From NCBI GenBank assembly GCA_029781035.1, contig JAKOXK010000079.1:1-64000 (forward strand): a stretch of 64,000 nt of DNA, written 5' to 3'. Source of the DNA: Armatimonadota bacterium. GTDB taxonomy: Bacteria > Armatimonadota > Fimbriimonadia > Fimbriimonadales > Fimbriimonadaceae. A program made the translations under genes and the position numbers. The notes beneath the pieces were generated by a model. That model had not been told where the DNA came from. It worked only from the letters and a program-made list of their open reading frames with translations, and ran no database searches. This document shows, piece by piece, positions 1 through 6,965 of the stretch (positions are counted from its first letter, which is position 1; each line of letters opens with the position of its first letter).

Positions 1-103
1 CGCGCACAGCGCCAGTCCGCTCAAGAATGCGGTCGGCCAAGGTGCTCTTGCCGTGATCAATGTGCGCGATGATGCAGAAATTGCGGATGTGCGACTGATC
101 CAT
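1..103 (-). CDS. lepA: Elongation factor 4 (LepA), N-terminal fragment
   Basis: Only the first 34 codons lie in the window; the gene runs off the left edge. The start (ATG at 103-101) reads [18 protein letters not shown] and continues [15 protein letters not shown]. This is the G1/P-loop (AHIDHGKST) of a translational GTPase with the N-terminus typical of LepA/EF4, which back-translocates stalled ribosomes. LepA is preferred over EF-G or TypA because of the short [25 protein letters not shown] opening. Upstream, 104-188 holds a possible -10 (TAGAAT on the minus strand, 167-172). Confidence 0.9.
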   Translation of the reverse strand, partial: MDQSHIRNFCIIAHIDHGKSTLADRILERTGAVR

Positions 104-188
104 GGTCGATCTTCGACGTACGATGCTCGACGGCCATGTTCTAGGCAATCGGAGATCGGCAGGCGGATTCTACCGGGCTCGGCTCATG

Positions 189-235
189 GTGACCGGGCGC
201 ATCCGTCGCGTGAAGCCACGGATGCGCCCGGTCAC
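189..235 (-). terminator. Strong hairpin downstream of rplY
   Basis: An 18-bp perfect inverted repeat (189-206 with 218-235, 11-nt loop) starts 10 nt past the rplY stop. It is GC-rich, but no T-run follows on the minus strand, so it is either a non-canonical intrinsic terminator or an mRNA 3'-end stabiliser between rplY and lepA. Confidence 0.65.
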
Positions 236-245
236 TATGAGCCCT

Positions 246-875
246 TTATTCCTCGGTGGGTGCTTCGGTCTCGACAACCTCTGCCTCTTCCACGGTCTCT
301 TCCAGGCCCTCGTCAGCGTGGGCCCGCATCGTGTGGCACGAAACAACGGTCGCGTCGGCAGAGGTCAAGCACTCTACACCGTGGGGAAGCTGGATGCTGC
401 CGACGAGGATCTTGTCGTCGTCGTTCAGGCCGGACGCATCGATCTCAATCGACTCGGGGATGAGGGACAATCTACCTTTGACCTCGATCGAGTCCGTGTA
501 CTGGGCGATCGTCGACCGGCCCTTGACAACGCCGACGGGGTCACCGTGCACAATGATCGGGACGCTGACCTTGACCGTGTCCGTCTCCTTGACGCGTTGC
601 AGGACGGCATGTATGATCTTCCGGTCGATGGCCGTCTTCTGAACTTCCTTGACGATGACCTCGAACGCCTTGCCCTCGCCGTCTAGTTTGGCCATGAACT
701 TGGCCAAACCCTCATTGTGCTTCATGACTTCTTCGAAGACTCTGGAGTCAGTCTGGGCCAGGATGGTCTCCTCACCGGTCGAGACGACTGCAACGGGCAA
801 GACACCCCGCTTTCGAAGTTGGTGAGGTTTGCTGCCGAGCCCTATCTCTCGTGGTTTCAGTTCCAGTTTTTCCAT
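246..875 (-). CDS. rplY: 50S ribosomal protein L25 (CTC/TL5 long form)
   Basis: 209 aa. The N-terminal domain (about residues 1-95) is the L25 5S-rRNA-binding fold, with RKRGVLPVAVVS resembling the RxxGxIPAVvyG motif of the family. The C-terminal beta domain (about 96-190) matches the long CTC/TL5 form, with LPESIEIDASGLNDDDKI and VGSIQLPHGVECLTSADATV as hallmarks. It ends in an acidic Glu/Thr-rich tail (about 190-209), also common in the long form. It binds 5S rRNA at the central protuberance of the large subunit. A strong hairpin follows the stop. AAGGA about 10 nt before the ATG is a reasonable ribosome binding site. Confidence 0.93.
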   Translation of the reverse strand: MEKLELKPREIGLGSKPHQLRKRGVLPVAVVSTGEETILAQTDSRVFEEVMKHNEGLAKFMAKLDGEGKAFEVIVKEVQKTAIDRKIIHAVLQRVKETDTVKVSVPIIVHGDPVGVVKGRSTIAQYTDSIEVKGRLSLIPESIEIDASGLNDDDKILVGSIQLPHGVECLTSADATVVSCHTMRAHADEGLEETVEEAEVVETEAPTEE

Positions 876-980
876 CAGAGTTCATCCTTGTCGCCAGGAC
901 TCCAGGTCTCCCTTGGGCCAAGCCGACGGGCCCCGCGACTTCGCTGGGATGAGTCTACCCTGGTGGGCCCGTGGGCTCGG

Positions 981-2153
981 TTAGGCGAGCTCGACGGTCT
1001 CTTTGATCTTGATGTTGAAGTTGCGCCTCTGGAGTTCGCGGATGAAAGCCTTGCCTGTCATCGCGTTCTCATACCGGACGCAACCTTTCGGCACCCGACC
1101 GTTCACGACCTCTTGTGCGATGATCGACATGCTGAAACCGGTGAGGCGTTCCATGGACGTGAACCCTGTCACCGGGCACTGCTGGTCGAAGATGTCGATC
1201 TGAATGCGCGTCTTCTTCCCGTCACGGACGCCCCAACCGAGGCCTCGGACGGCGCACTGGTCCAAATCGTCGAACTTGGCCAACTCGGGCCCGAAAACGG
1301 CGTTGAAGACTGACTTCGGCACGACGGACTTTTCGCCCACGCGGACTTCATTCTCATTCCAAAAGCCAAAGTCCTTGAAGATCTTCATCAGGTGGGCGTG
1401 TCCCGGCCACCGGATCGTCTTGTACTCGTAGTTCTTGATCTTGCCCTGGAAGGTGTACGGGGCTGTACTCGTGCCTCCGCTCGTGACGAACGCTTCCATC
1501 GTACCAAGCTGGTCGATCTCGAGTGACTCCACCTCGGTAAGCGTGGGGACTTTCACAATGTGGCCGTCTCTCAATGCCACGGCTTCGAAGTCGTACTCCG
1601 TCACGAGCCCTTCACAGTTGAACGTCAGCTTGTAGTTGAACGGAGGCTTCGGGTTCTGCGGCAACACCCCGCAATAGAGCTTGACCGTGTCGCAGGAATC
1701 CAGCGATTCGAAAATGTAGCAGCCGAGGTTGTTGACAAGCCCTGGAGCCAGACCAGTGTCGGGAACGATCGAGATGTCTGCGGCGACAGCCCGGTCATTC
1801 ATGTCCAAGGTCTGCATCGTGATGTCGGTGTTGCCCCCCAGATCGACCATGTCGGTCATGGTCTCGATGGCCACGCTGGCGATCCTCGGATGCATCCAAT
1901 ACGGAACACAGGAAAGGACGATGTCCACCTGGTTCAGGAAGGATCCGAGTGCCTTGGGATCGAGCGCGTTGACCTCTACCGGTTCGCAGATCAGGTCGCC
2001 AATGAGGCCGTTGATCCGGTCGGCGCTCTTCTGAGCCTGCTTGATGTCCACATCACCGACGTAGATGCGGTCAGGGTTGGCGAATTGAGCCAGGTCGTAG
2101 GCCGCAGCGGTGCCCTGCATGCCTGAGCCAAGAATTCCGAACGAGTTCTGCAT
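981..2153 (-). CDS. Saccharopine dehydrogenase family oxidoreductase
   Basis: 390 aa. It begins with a Rossmann fold (FGILGSGMQGTAAAYDL, residues 5-21; GxGxxG), followed by an acidic strand end (VGDVD). The middle segment (VDLGGNTDI and VVPDTGLAPGLVNNLG, about 115-160) is characteristic of the saccharopine dehydrogenase / carboxynorspermidine dehydrogenase superfamily, as is the long C-terminal domain. It probably catalyses an NAD(P)-linked reductive condensation or its reverse in amino-acid or polyamine metabolism; the substrate cannot be told from sequence. It stands alone, with a possible -10 (TACAAT on the minus strand, 2267-2272) and a leader of about 115 nt. LysDH-type L-lysine dehydrogenase is an alternative. 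Confidence 0.85.
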   Translation of the reverse strand: MQNSFGILGSGMQGTAAAYDLAQFANPDRIYVGDVDIKQAQKSADRINGLIGDLICEPVEVNALDPKALGSFLNQVDIVLSCVPYWMHPRIASVAIETMTDMVDLGGNTDITMQTLDMNDRAVAADISIVPDTGLAPGLVNNLGCYIFESLDSCDTVKLYCGVLPQNPKPPFNYKLTFNCEGLVTEYDFEAVALRDGHIVKVPTLTEVESLEIDQLGTMEAFVTSGGTSTAPYTFQGKIKNYEYKTIRWPGHAHLMKIFKDFGFWNENEVRVGEKSVVPKSVFNAVFGPELAKFDDLDQCAVRGLGWGVRDGKKTRIQIDIFDQQCPVTGFTSMERLTGFSMSIIAQEVVNGRVPKGCVRYENAMTGKAFIRELQRRNFNIKIKETVELA

Positions 2154-2444
2154 GATGACGCCTTTGTCCTTCAGTTCTGGCCCCCTCCCCCATTGGCAAT
2201 GACGCCGATTCCCCGTCCGCCGAACCCGGAAGACTGCCGAGACTGGGAGCCTGCGGAACTGGCCTCATTGTACTTATCGGTCGCCTCCAGGCCTGGGCTT
2301 AGCGACAAAGCAGGAAGTCCTTGACCGCTATCGCGCCCACGGTTCGGGGGGGGCGGTACTTGGGTTTGAAAGCAGTCTGAGAGCCCGCATCGACCATTCG
2401 CGGGAAGACCGCTTTCGTCACAGATCCCAGGGCTTCATGCTGGG
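2154..2444. other. Intergenic spacer without a supported gene
   Basis: This 291-bp stretch separates two minus-strand genes. A minus-strand frame stays open through most of it and ends in a Gly/Ser/Gln-rich stretch (...GIGVIANGGGGQN, stop near 2175), but it has no ATG or GTG start and no ribosome binding site. A run of 8 G lies near 2346-2353. The part nearest 2153 is probably the promoter and leader of the saccharopine-dehydrogenase-like gene. Confidence 0.5.
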
Positions 2445-3614
2445 TCAGCCGTGAGTCTTTTGAACTGCCACTTCGATCGCCTTTTCCAGGTATCGGTCGT
2501 TTCCTTGAGAGTCGAACTCTGGTGAAACCTGAACGTCCGCTTGGACAGGATTCTTTTCCAGGCGGACGCCGTCCACTTTGAGATCGACCATTGGGATTTC
2601 GATGTAGGCCCAGGTGCCAATTGCGCTCGGAGACGTGCCGAGGACGTCTCCGGCTGTGTGGTTCCCAACTAGGATCGCCCTCTTCGACTTCTTCATGATG
2701 TAGCTGAAGACCTCCTTCGCACTTCGCGAACCTTCATTGATGATCACGACCAAGGGCCGCCCGTAGCCGAACAACTGATTCCAAGCACCTCCGCGTCCAG
2801 CCGTCCATTGTAGGTTCACCTCCGGCCGGAAGAAGGGGTCACCGTAGCCGTCAGGTTGTCCGCCGAACCCGTCTCGGATGTCCAAGATGAAGGCGTCAGT
2901 GTCCTTGGCCTTGCTATAGACATAGTCCTCAAGCAACTGGCGAAACTTGATGTTCGCCATCGTCCAGAGGTGCATATAACCGATCTTCTTGCCGTCGCGT
3001 TCAATGATCCGCTCGCTCTTTCGGCTCGCGTCCAGGAACATGTCTTGCCCAGGCGTTTCCGAGACGGTGACCAGCGCTCGCTTCTCCTGTACGGACCCGT
3101 CGGGCCCCACGGTACGGTAGTCCAAGGTTACGGATTTGCCGACATTGGGCCGCAGCGAAGCGACGGGCGTGAACGGGTGACCGTCTACTTTGGTCACGAC
3201 GGCACCTTTGCGGATTCCCGCTGCCTCGGCCGACCCGCCATTCAAGACCATCTGGACGGTGTAGCCGTCCCTAGTCTTTTTGAACCAAGCCCCGATGTTC
3301 GGCATTGGCGCAGCCTTGTCTCCCTTTTGAAACCCGTCGAAGAGATAGTAGCCTTGGTCGTCCTGGGTCAGAAAGTCGAAGTGGCTGTCCCCGAATTTCG
3401 CGATCATCGCATCGACGACGTCGTTGAACTCGGAGACGCTCTTGCAGGCCTTCGCTCCAGGCTCAGCATCGCTGAGCAGCCGGTTCATCCGATCGCCGTC
3501 GCTGCTTTGAGCCCAGTAGAGCGTCCGGATTCGCCGGGAAACAGCAGACCAAGCTTGGTCCGCGTCGAATGCGGGCTGTGTCTGCTGAAACGCCAACATC
3601 AAGAGAGGGACCAT
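2445..3614 (-). CDS. S41 family (C-terminal processing / tricorn-type) peptidase, secreted
   Basis: About 389 aa from the chosen ATG at 3614. That start gives MVPLLMLAFQQTQPAFDAD, a short hydrophobic signal-like N-terminus; an in-frame ATG at 3722 would add 36 unconserved residues. A PDZ-like segment is visible (VQMVLNGGSAEAAGIRKGAVVTKVDG; quoted in parts: GGSAEAAGIRKG). The protease core has ILDIRDGFGGQPDG and then the catalytic-serine region INEGSRSAKEVFSYIMKK, with GNHTAGDVLG after it. S41 enzymes use a Ser/Lys dyad and cut exposed C-termini in the envelope. It is divergent from rplA, with both promoters in 3615-3775. Confidence 0.85.
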   Translation of the reverse strand: MVPLLMLAFQQTQPAFDADQAWSAVSRRIRTLYWAQSSDGDRMNRLLSDAEPGAKACKSVSEFNDVVDAMIAKFGDSHFDFLTQDDQGYYLFDGFQKGDKAAPMPNIGAWFKKTRDGYTVQMVLNGGSAEAAGIRKGAVVTKVDGHPFTPVASLRPNVGKSVTLDYRTVGPDGSVQEKRALVTVSETPGQDMFLDASRKSERIIERDGKKIGYMHLWTMANIKFRQLLEDYVYSKAKDTDAFILDIRDGFGGQPDGYGDPFFRPEVNLQWTAGRGGAWNQLFGYGRPLVVIINEGSRSAKEVFSYIMKKSKRAILVGNHTAGDVLGTSPSAIGTWAYIEIPMVDLKVDGVRLEKNPVQADVQVSPEFDSQGNDRYLEKAIEVAVQKTHG

Positions 3615-3716
3615 CGGTGCGATTATTGCGGGAATGGACTCCGAAGTTCCGGGATTTTGCGGGGCGTGCGGGACAGTCCGGCCCACTGAGCGCCCTGACG
3701 GGCCGGCTGGCTGCGG

Positions 3717-3775
3717 TATCATTTCGAACCTGTGGGAGGCCTAGCGCGGCCAAATGGACCACAGGGTGAACCCTC
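3717..3775 (+). promoter_or_regulatory. rplA promoter and structured leader with an L1-binding-like fold
   Basis: A -10-like hexamer (TATCAT, 3717-3722) places the transcript start at about 3729. There a perfect 7-bp stem begins: CCTGTGG (3729-3735) with CCACAGG (3759-3765). It encloses an inner GGCC/GGCC hairpin (3738-3741 with 3748-3751) and an asymmetric internal loop (GA against AAATGGA). GTGGGAGGC followed by an A-rich opposite strand and ACCAC-like closure resembles the L1 site on the 23S L1 stalk. A second hairpin (AGGG, TGAA, CCCT; 3763-3774) overlaps the outer stem and abuts the ATG, so the two folds exclude each other. This suggests L1 feedback on its own translation. Confidence 0.6.
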
Positions 3776-4498
3776 ATGCGCCAACAAAAGAAGAAACAGA
3801 AGCACAGCGCCCGCTACAACCTAGCTGCCAAGACCATCTCGAAAGAGAAGCTCCACGAGCCGACCGAAGCCATTTCCCTCGTCAAGCAGATGGCGAGCGC
3901 GAGGTTCCCCGAGGGAGTCGACCTGAGCATACGGCTCGGCGTCGATCCCCGAAAAGGCGACCAGAACGTCCGCGGCATTACCAACCTCCCGCATGGCACC
4001 GGCAAGAACAAGACAGTCGCAGTCTTGGCCAAGGGAGACCTCGCCAAGGAAGCTGAAGCTGCGGGGGCCGACGTTGTCGGTGACGAGGAACTGATCGCGA
4101 AGATCCAGGGTGGCTGGAAGGAGTTCGACGTCATCCTGGCCACCAACGAGATGGCACCTCAAATCGGCAAGATCGGCAAGATCCTGGGAACCCGAACGCC
4201 GAACAAGAAGAACGGCACGGTCACCGACGCGGTCACACAAGCCGTCAGAGAGATCAAGGGTGCCACGCGCGTCGAATACAGGGTCGACAAAGCCGGCATC
4301 GTCCATATGCCGATCGGCAAGGTCAACTTCTCTGAGGACCAACTACTGGAGAATTTCAAGGCTGCGGTCGACGCAATCGTCCGCGCCAAGCCGGCTTCGT
4401 CAAAAGGACGCTATCTGGTCTCGATGACGGTGAGCTCGACCATGGGCCCGGGGGTCAAGCTCGACCCGACCACGGCCAGCAAGTACAGCGGCCACTAG
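3776..4498 (+). CDS. rplA: 50S ribosomal protein L1
   Basis: 240 aa, close to the usual 230. The sequence is L1 throughout: KTISKEKLHEPTEAISLVKQ, the VDLSIRLGVDPRKGDQNVRG segment, LPHGTGKNKTVAVLAKGD, and the C-terminal signature region (VEYRVDKAGIVHMPIGK; FSEDQLLENFKAAVDAI). It binds 23S rRNA at the L1 stalk and helps release E-site tRNA. In most bacteria it follows rplK (L11); here it is alone between an S41 peptidase and a lipoprotein gene. The ATG at 3776 starts right after the leader hairpins and has only a weak Shine-Dalgarno (AGGGTG, 3763-3768). Confidence 0.97.
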   Translation: MRQQKKKQKHSARYNLAAKTISKEKLHEPTEAISLVKQMASARFPEGVDLSIRLGVDPRKGDQNVRGITNLPHGTGKNKTVAVLAKGDLAKEAEAAGADVVGDEELIAKIQGGWKEFDVILATNEMAPQIGKIGKILGTRTPNKKNGTVTDAVTQAVREIKGATRVEYRVDKAGIVHMPIGKVNFSEDQLLENFKAAVDAIVRAKPASSKGRYLVSMTVSSTMGPGVKLDPTTASKYSGH

Positions 4499-4505
4499 GG
4501 TCGTC

Positions 4506-4539
4506 GGCGCGCGGCACCGTTTCAGCGTTGCCGCGCGCC
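4506..4539 (+). terminator. Hairpin between convergent rplA and DUF4349 gene
   Basis: An 11-bp perfect inverted repeat (ggcgcgcggca 4506-4516 with tgccgcgcgcc 4529-4539; 12-nt loop) follows the rplA stop by 7 nt. Only a weak T-containing tail follows (tcattctgt). It lies between convergent genes and could end transcription from both sides. Confidence 0.7.
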
Positions 4540-4550
4540 TCATTCTGTGA

Positions 4551-5456
4551 CTACAGAGTTGGCTTGCTCTTGCGACCGCCCGAGCGCTTGGCTGCCCACC
4601 ATATGACCCCAGCCATCGGGCCCCAGATGGGTGTCAACACGAGCGTGAAGATCGCAGTCGTCCCTAGCCCCTGACTGAGCGAAGAGAGGGTAGACGTCCC
4701 TTGGTTCCATGCCTCTTTCGCCCACCCTTTGTCCTCCGTTCTTGCGGCGCCCGGCGCTTCTCCTTGCAGGGTCAGCTCGATCGTTGACAAGGCAGCCAAG
4801 TCGGCCAGTTGTGACCTCTGGGCTGTCATGCTCTCAATGTCTTCCCGCAACTTCATCAGTCGGGTCTGAAGGTCCAGCGACTCGGCCGATTGGCTCGACC
4901 GACGCAACATGTTCTGGAACGACGCCTCTTGGGCCAACATGGTCTTGAGCCGGGCATCGTAGTCGATGATCTGTGCCGTCACGTCTTCGCCGCTGATGCT
5001 CTTCGAGAGTCTGGTGCCCATGACTTCTAACTTGTCCATCGTCAAGTCAAACCTCTCGACAGGGACACGGAGAGTCATCGATACTGACGGTTGGGGCCCT
5101 GTGAGGTCGCCTGAACTGCTCTTGGCGACATACCCTCCGACCGAAGCCACATACCGTTGAACCTCGGCCTCGGATTTCTCAGCGTCGGACACGCGCACCG
5201 CCAGGGAGCCGTTCCGCACGATGGCACGCTTCGTGATCGCTGCAGGCTTGAGGCTCGGTTGCTGGTCGGCCGCAGGGGCTGAGGTGTCCTTGGATGCAGC
5301 GGTGGTAGTGGCGTCCATTTGGCTCCCACTGCTACATCCCGATAAGGAGAGTGCCCCGACCACAGTAAGGACTGTCAGGGCGCATCGGAAACGGTTGACA
5401 GGGCCTCGGGCATGTCGGTCGAAACCAGGTTCCTTCTTGACCTTTGTTGGGGGCAT
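4551..5456 (-). CDS. DUF4349 domain-containing lipoprotein
   Basis: 301 aa. A hydrophobic segment ends in a lipobox (GALSLSGC, Cys about residue 41), so this is a predicted lipoprotein. The extracytoplasmic part has the DUF4349 pattern: ITKRAIVRNGSLAVRVSDAEKSEAEV, quoted in parts as RNGSLAVRVSDAEK, then YVASVGGYVAKSS, SMTLRVPVERFDLTMDKL, the GEDVTAQIIDYDARLKTM block and a predicted coiled coil (about 185-225). A C-terminal membrane helix (about 265-290) ends in a basic tail (KRSGGRKSKPTL). Function is unknown; the family is usually envelope-associated. It is last in a minus-strand run and 62 bp after the YcxB-like gene. Confidence 0.85.
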   Translation of the reverse strand: MPPTKVKKEPGFDRHARGPVNRFRCALTVLTVVGALSLSGCSSGSQMDATTTAASKDTSAPAADQQPSLKPAAITKRAIVRNGSLAVRVSDAEKSEAEVQRYVASVGGYVAKSSSGDLTGPQPSVSMTLRVPVERFDLTMDKLEVMGTRLSKSISGEDVTAQIIDYDARLKTMLAQEASFQNMLRRSSQSAESLDLQTRLMKLREDIESMTAQRSQLADLAALSTIELTLQGEAPGAARTEDKGWAKEAWNQGTSTLSSLSQGLGTTAIFTLVLTPIWGPMAGVIWWAAKRSGGRKSKPTL

Positions 5457-5518
5457 AAACGCACCTCATCGGCTGCAACAGCGCCGCTCGATTAGCCGTT
5501 CCCAATCTCTTGGCCCAC

Positions 5519-6073
5519 CTATCCTCTTGAGAGTGAGCCTGAACTACCCGACTTGGCCAATTGAGCAGTCAAGCACCAACGGGAGGCTTCCTCGAAGTCG
5601 CCAACTGTCTTAAACGCCTCGCGGGGTATCCACAGGATCCTTGCAGAGTCGACCATGGCAGTGATGCCGTCCAGGTCTGGCGCGAGTTTGTGCACCAGTC
5701 GGTATGGAACGTACGCATACATGCCGGCGTCACTCTCCCAGCGCAGCCCCGATGGTGTGAACTGGCACCGGCAAAGGGCCGCTTCGGGTGTCGCCCTCAG
5801 TCGGGCAAGAGACTTGCGCGCCAAGCGATAGGCCGAAATGCCAAAGGTGAGTGCAAAATACACGGGCCCACCGACGAACATTACGGCAGCAAAGTTTGGG
5901 AGTTGTTCCCTGTCGATGGATCCTTGAAACGTCAGTCCGACCCCAACAAAAAGGAGCGAGACGAAGAACCAGACCAAGGCGTACGCCAAGAGCGTCGTCG
6001 TCCAGATGTGTCCCCTGGTTCCCGGACTATCCAGGTTGAAGGTCGTTGTCTCGACGACGGGTACCTGTGTCAT
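5519..6073 (-). CDS. YcxB-like membrane protein
   Basis: 184 aa. Two predicted membrane helices (about residues 27-48 and 65-85, AVMFVGGPVYFALTFGISAY) precede a cytosolic domain. That domain has the YcxB-like layout: FTPSGLRWESDAGMYAYVPY, LVHKLAPDLDGITAMVDS, and ILWIPREAFKTVGDFEEASR, where an IPxxAF motif is followed by an acidic helix. The role of the family is unknown. It sits 15 bp downstream of the nitrilase-family gene, so it is probably co-transcribed. Confidence 0.6.
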   Translation of the reverse strand: MTQVPVVETTTFNLDSPGTRGHIWTTTLLAYALVWFFVSLLFVGVGLTFQGSIDREQLPNFAAVMFVGGPVYFALTFGISAYRLARKSLARLRATPEAALCRCQFTPSGLRWESDAGMYAYVPYRLVHKLAPDLDGITAMVDSARILWIPREAFKTVGDFEEASRWCLTAQLAKSGSSGSLSRG

Positions 6074-6088
6074 ACGCTTCGACGTTCC

Positions 6089-6952
6089 TCAACCCGCCGA
6101 AGCGGTCAGTTCCTTGATCGTCTCCCACGCGGAGCGCAGATCGTCGACGAGGGGAGTCCGCGAGCGGGCAATCTCGACCTGGCTGAAGTCGATTTCGGCC
6201 AAAACCATCGACTCATCACCGATGGGACACTGAACCATTTGGTGGCCAAAGGGATCGTACACCATTGAACCGCCGCTGAACCCTTTCCCGCCTTCAAAAC
6301 CGACCAGCATCGCGACGGCCGCATACATGCCGTGCTCTTCACTGATGCACCGGAGCATTCGCTCGTACCGGAGCAAGTTATTCGGCTTGTCCTCACCAAA
6401 ACCGCGGGCCGGCGAGGCGGAGGGCACGAGCAAGATCTCTGCACCTCGGACGGCGCAGAGAGTCGCCAATATCGAGTGCCATACGTCTTCGCAGATGAGG
6501 ATCGCCATCCGACCGAACCGGGAGTCGAAAACGCCGAGCCGGCTGCCCCGAGAATGAAACCGCTCCTCATCGAAGACCCCGTAGGTCGGCAGGAAGAACT
6601 TCCGGTAAACGTGGACGAGCCGGCCCGGGCGGCCACCACCGGGAATCTCAATGTAGGCTGCGCTGTTGAAGGGTTGTCCACCATGCTTCTCGTAGAACCC
6701 AACGGCGATGTCCACCGGAGAGTCAAGGTGGCTCAACCTCATGGTCAGCTCCTCAGTCAAGTCATCGGCTGAGAGTGAGTGCTCACTCGCACCGCCTTCA
6801 AGGAAATATCCGGTGACCGCACTCTCGGGGAAGAGGCACATGTCAGCCCCACTTCCAGCGGCTTGAGTCGTCAGCTCGGCAATTCGATCGAGGTTCGCCG
6901 GTACCTTTCCCTTTTGCGGCACAAACTGGATCGAAGCGAGCGTGAACGGCAT
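6089..6952 (-). CDS. Carbon-nitrogen hydrolase (nitrilase superfamily)
   Basis: 287 aa. The Glu-Lys-Cys triad is readable: E43 in CLFPESAVTGYF, K118 in VYRKFFLPTYGVFDEERF, and C154 in ILICEDVWHS. The family hydrolyses or condenses non-peptide C-N bonds (amides, ureas, NAD synthetase glutaminase). The YRKFFLPTYGVFDE segment and overall length resemble the amidase domain associated with glutamine-dependent NAD synthetases, but no synthetase domain is present, so the substrate is open. It follows the helicase gene by 13 bp. Confidence 0.88.
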   Translation of the reverse strand: MPFTLASIQFVPQKGKVPANLDRIAELTTQAAGSGADMCLFPESAVTGYFLEGGASEHSLSADDLTEELTMRLSHLDSPVDIAVGFYEKHGGQPFNSAAYIEIPGGGRPGRLVHVYRKFFLPTYGVFDEERFHSRGSRLGVFDSRFGRMAILICEDVWHSILATLCAVRGAEILLVPSASPARGFGEDKPNNLLRYERMLRCISEEHGMYAAVAMLVGFEGGKGFSGGSMVYDPFGHQMVQCPIGDESMVLAEIDFSQVEIARSRTPLVDDLRSAWETIKELTASAG

Positions 6953-6965
6953 AGCGGGAGTCTAC

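Noticed and set aside
2856-3689. 277-codon plus-strand open frame
   Set aside because: Antisense to the S41 peptidase, with no recognisable motif.
5626-5636. GTATCCACAGG resembling a DnaA box
   Set aside because: One mismatch, isolated, and inside a coding gene.
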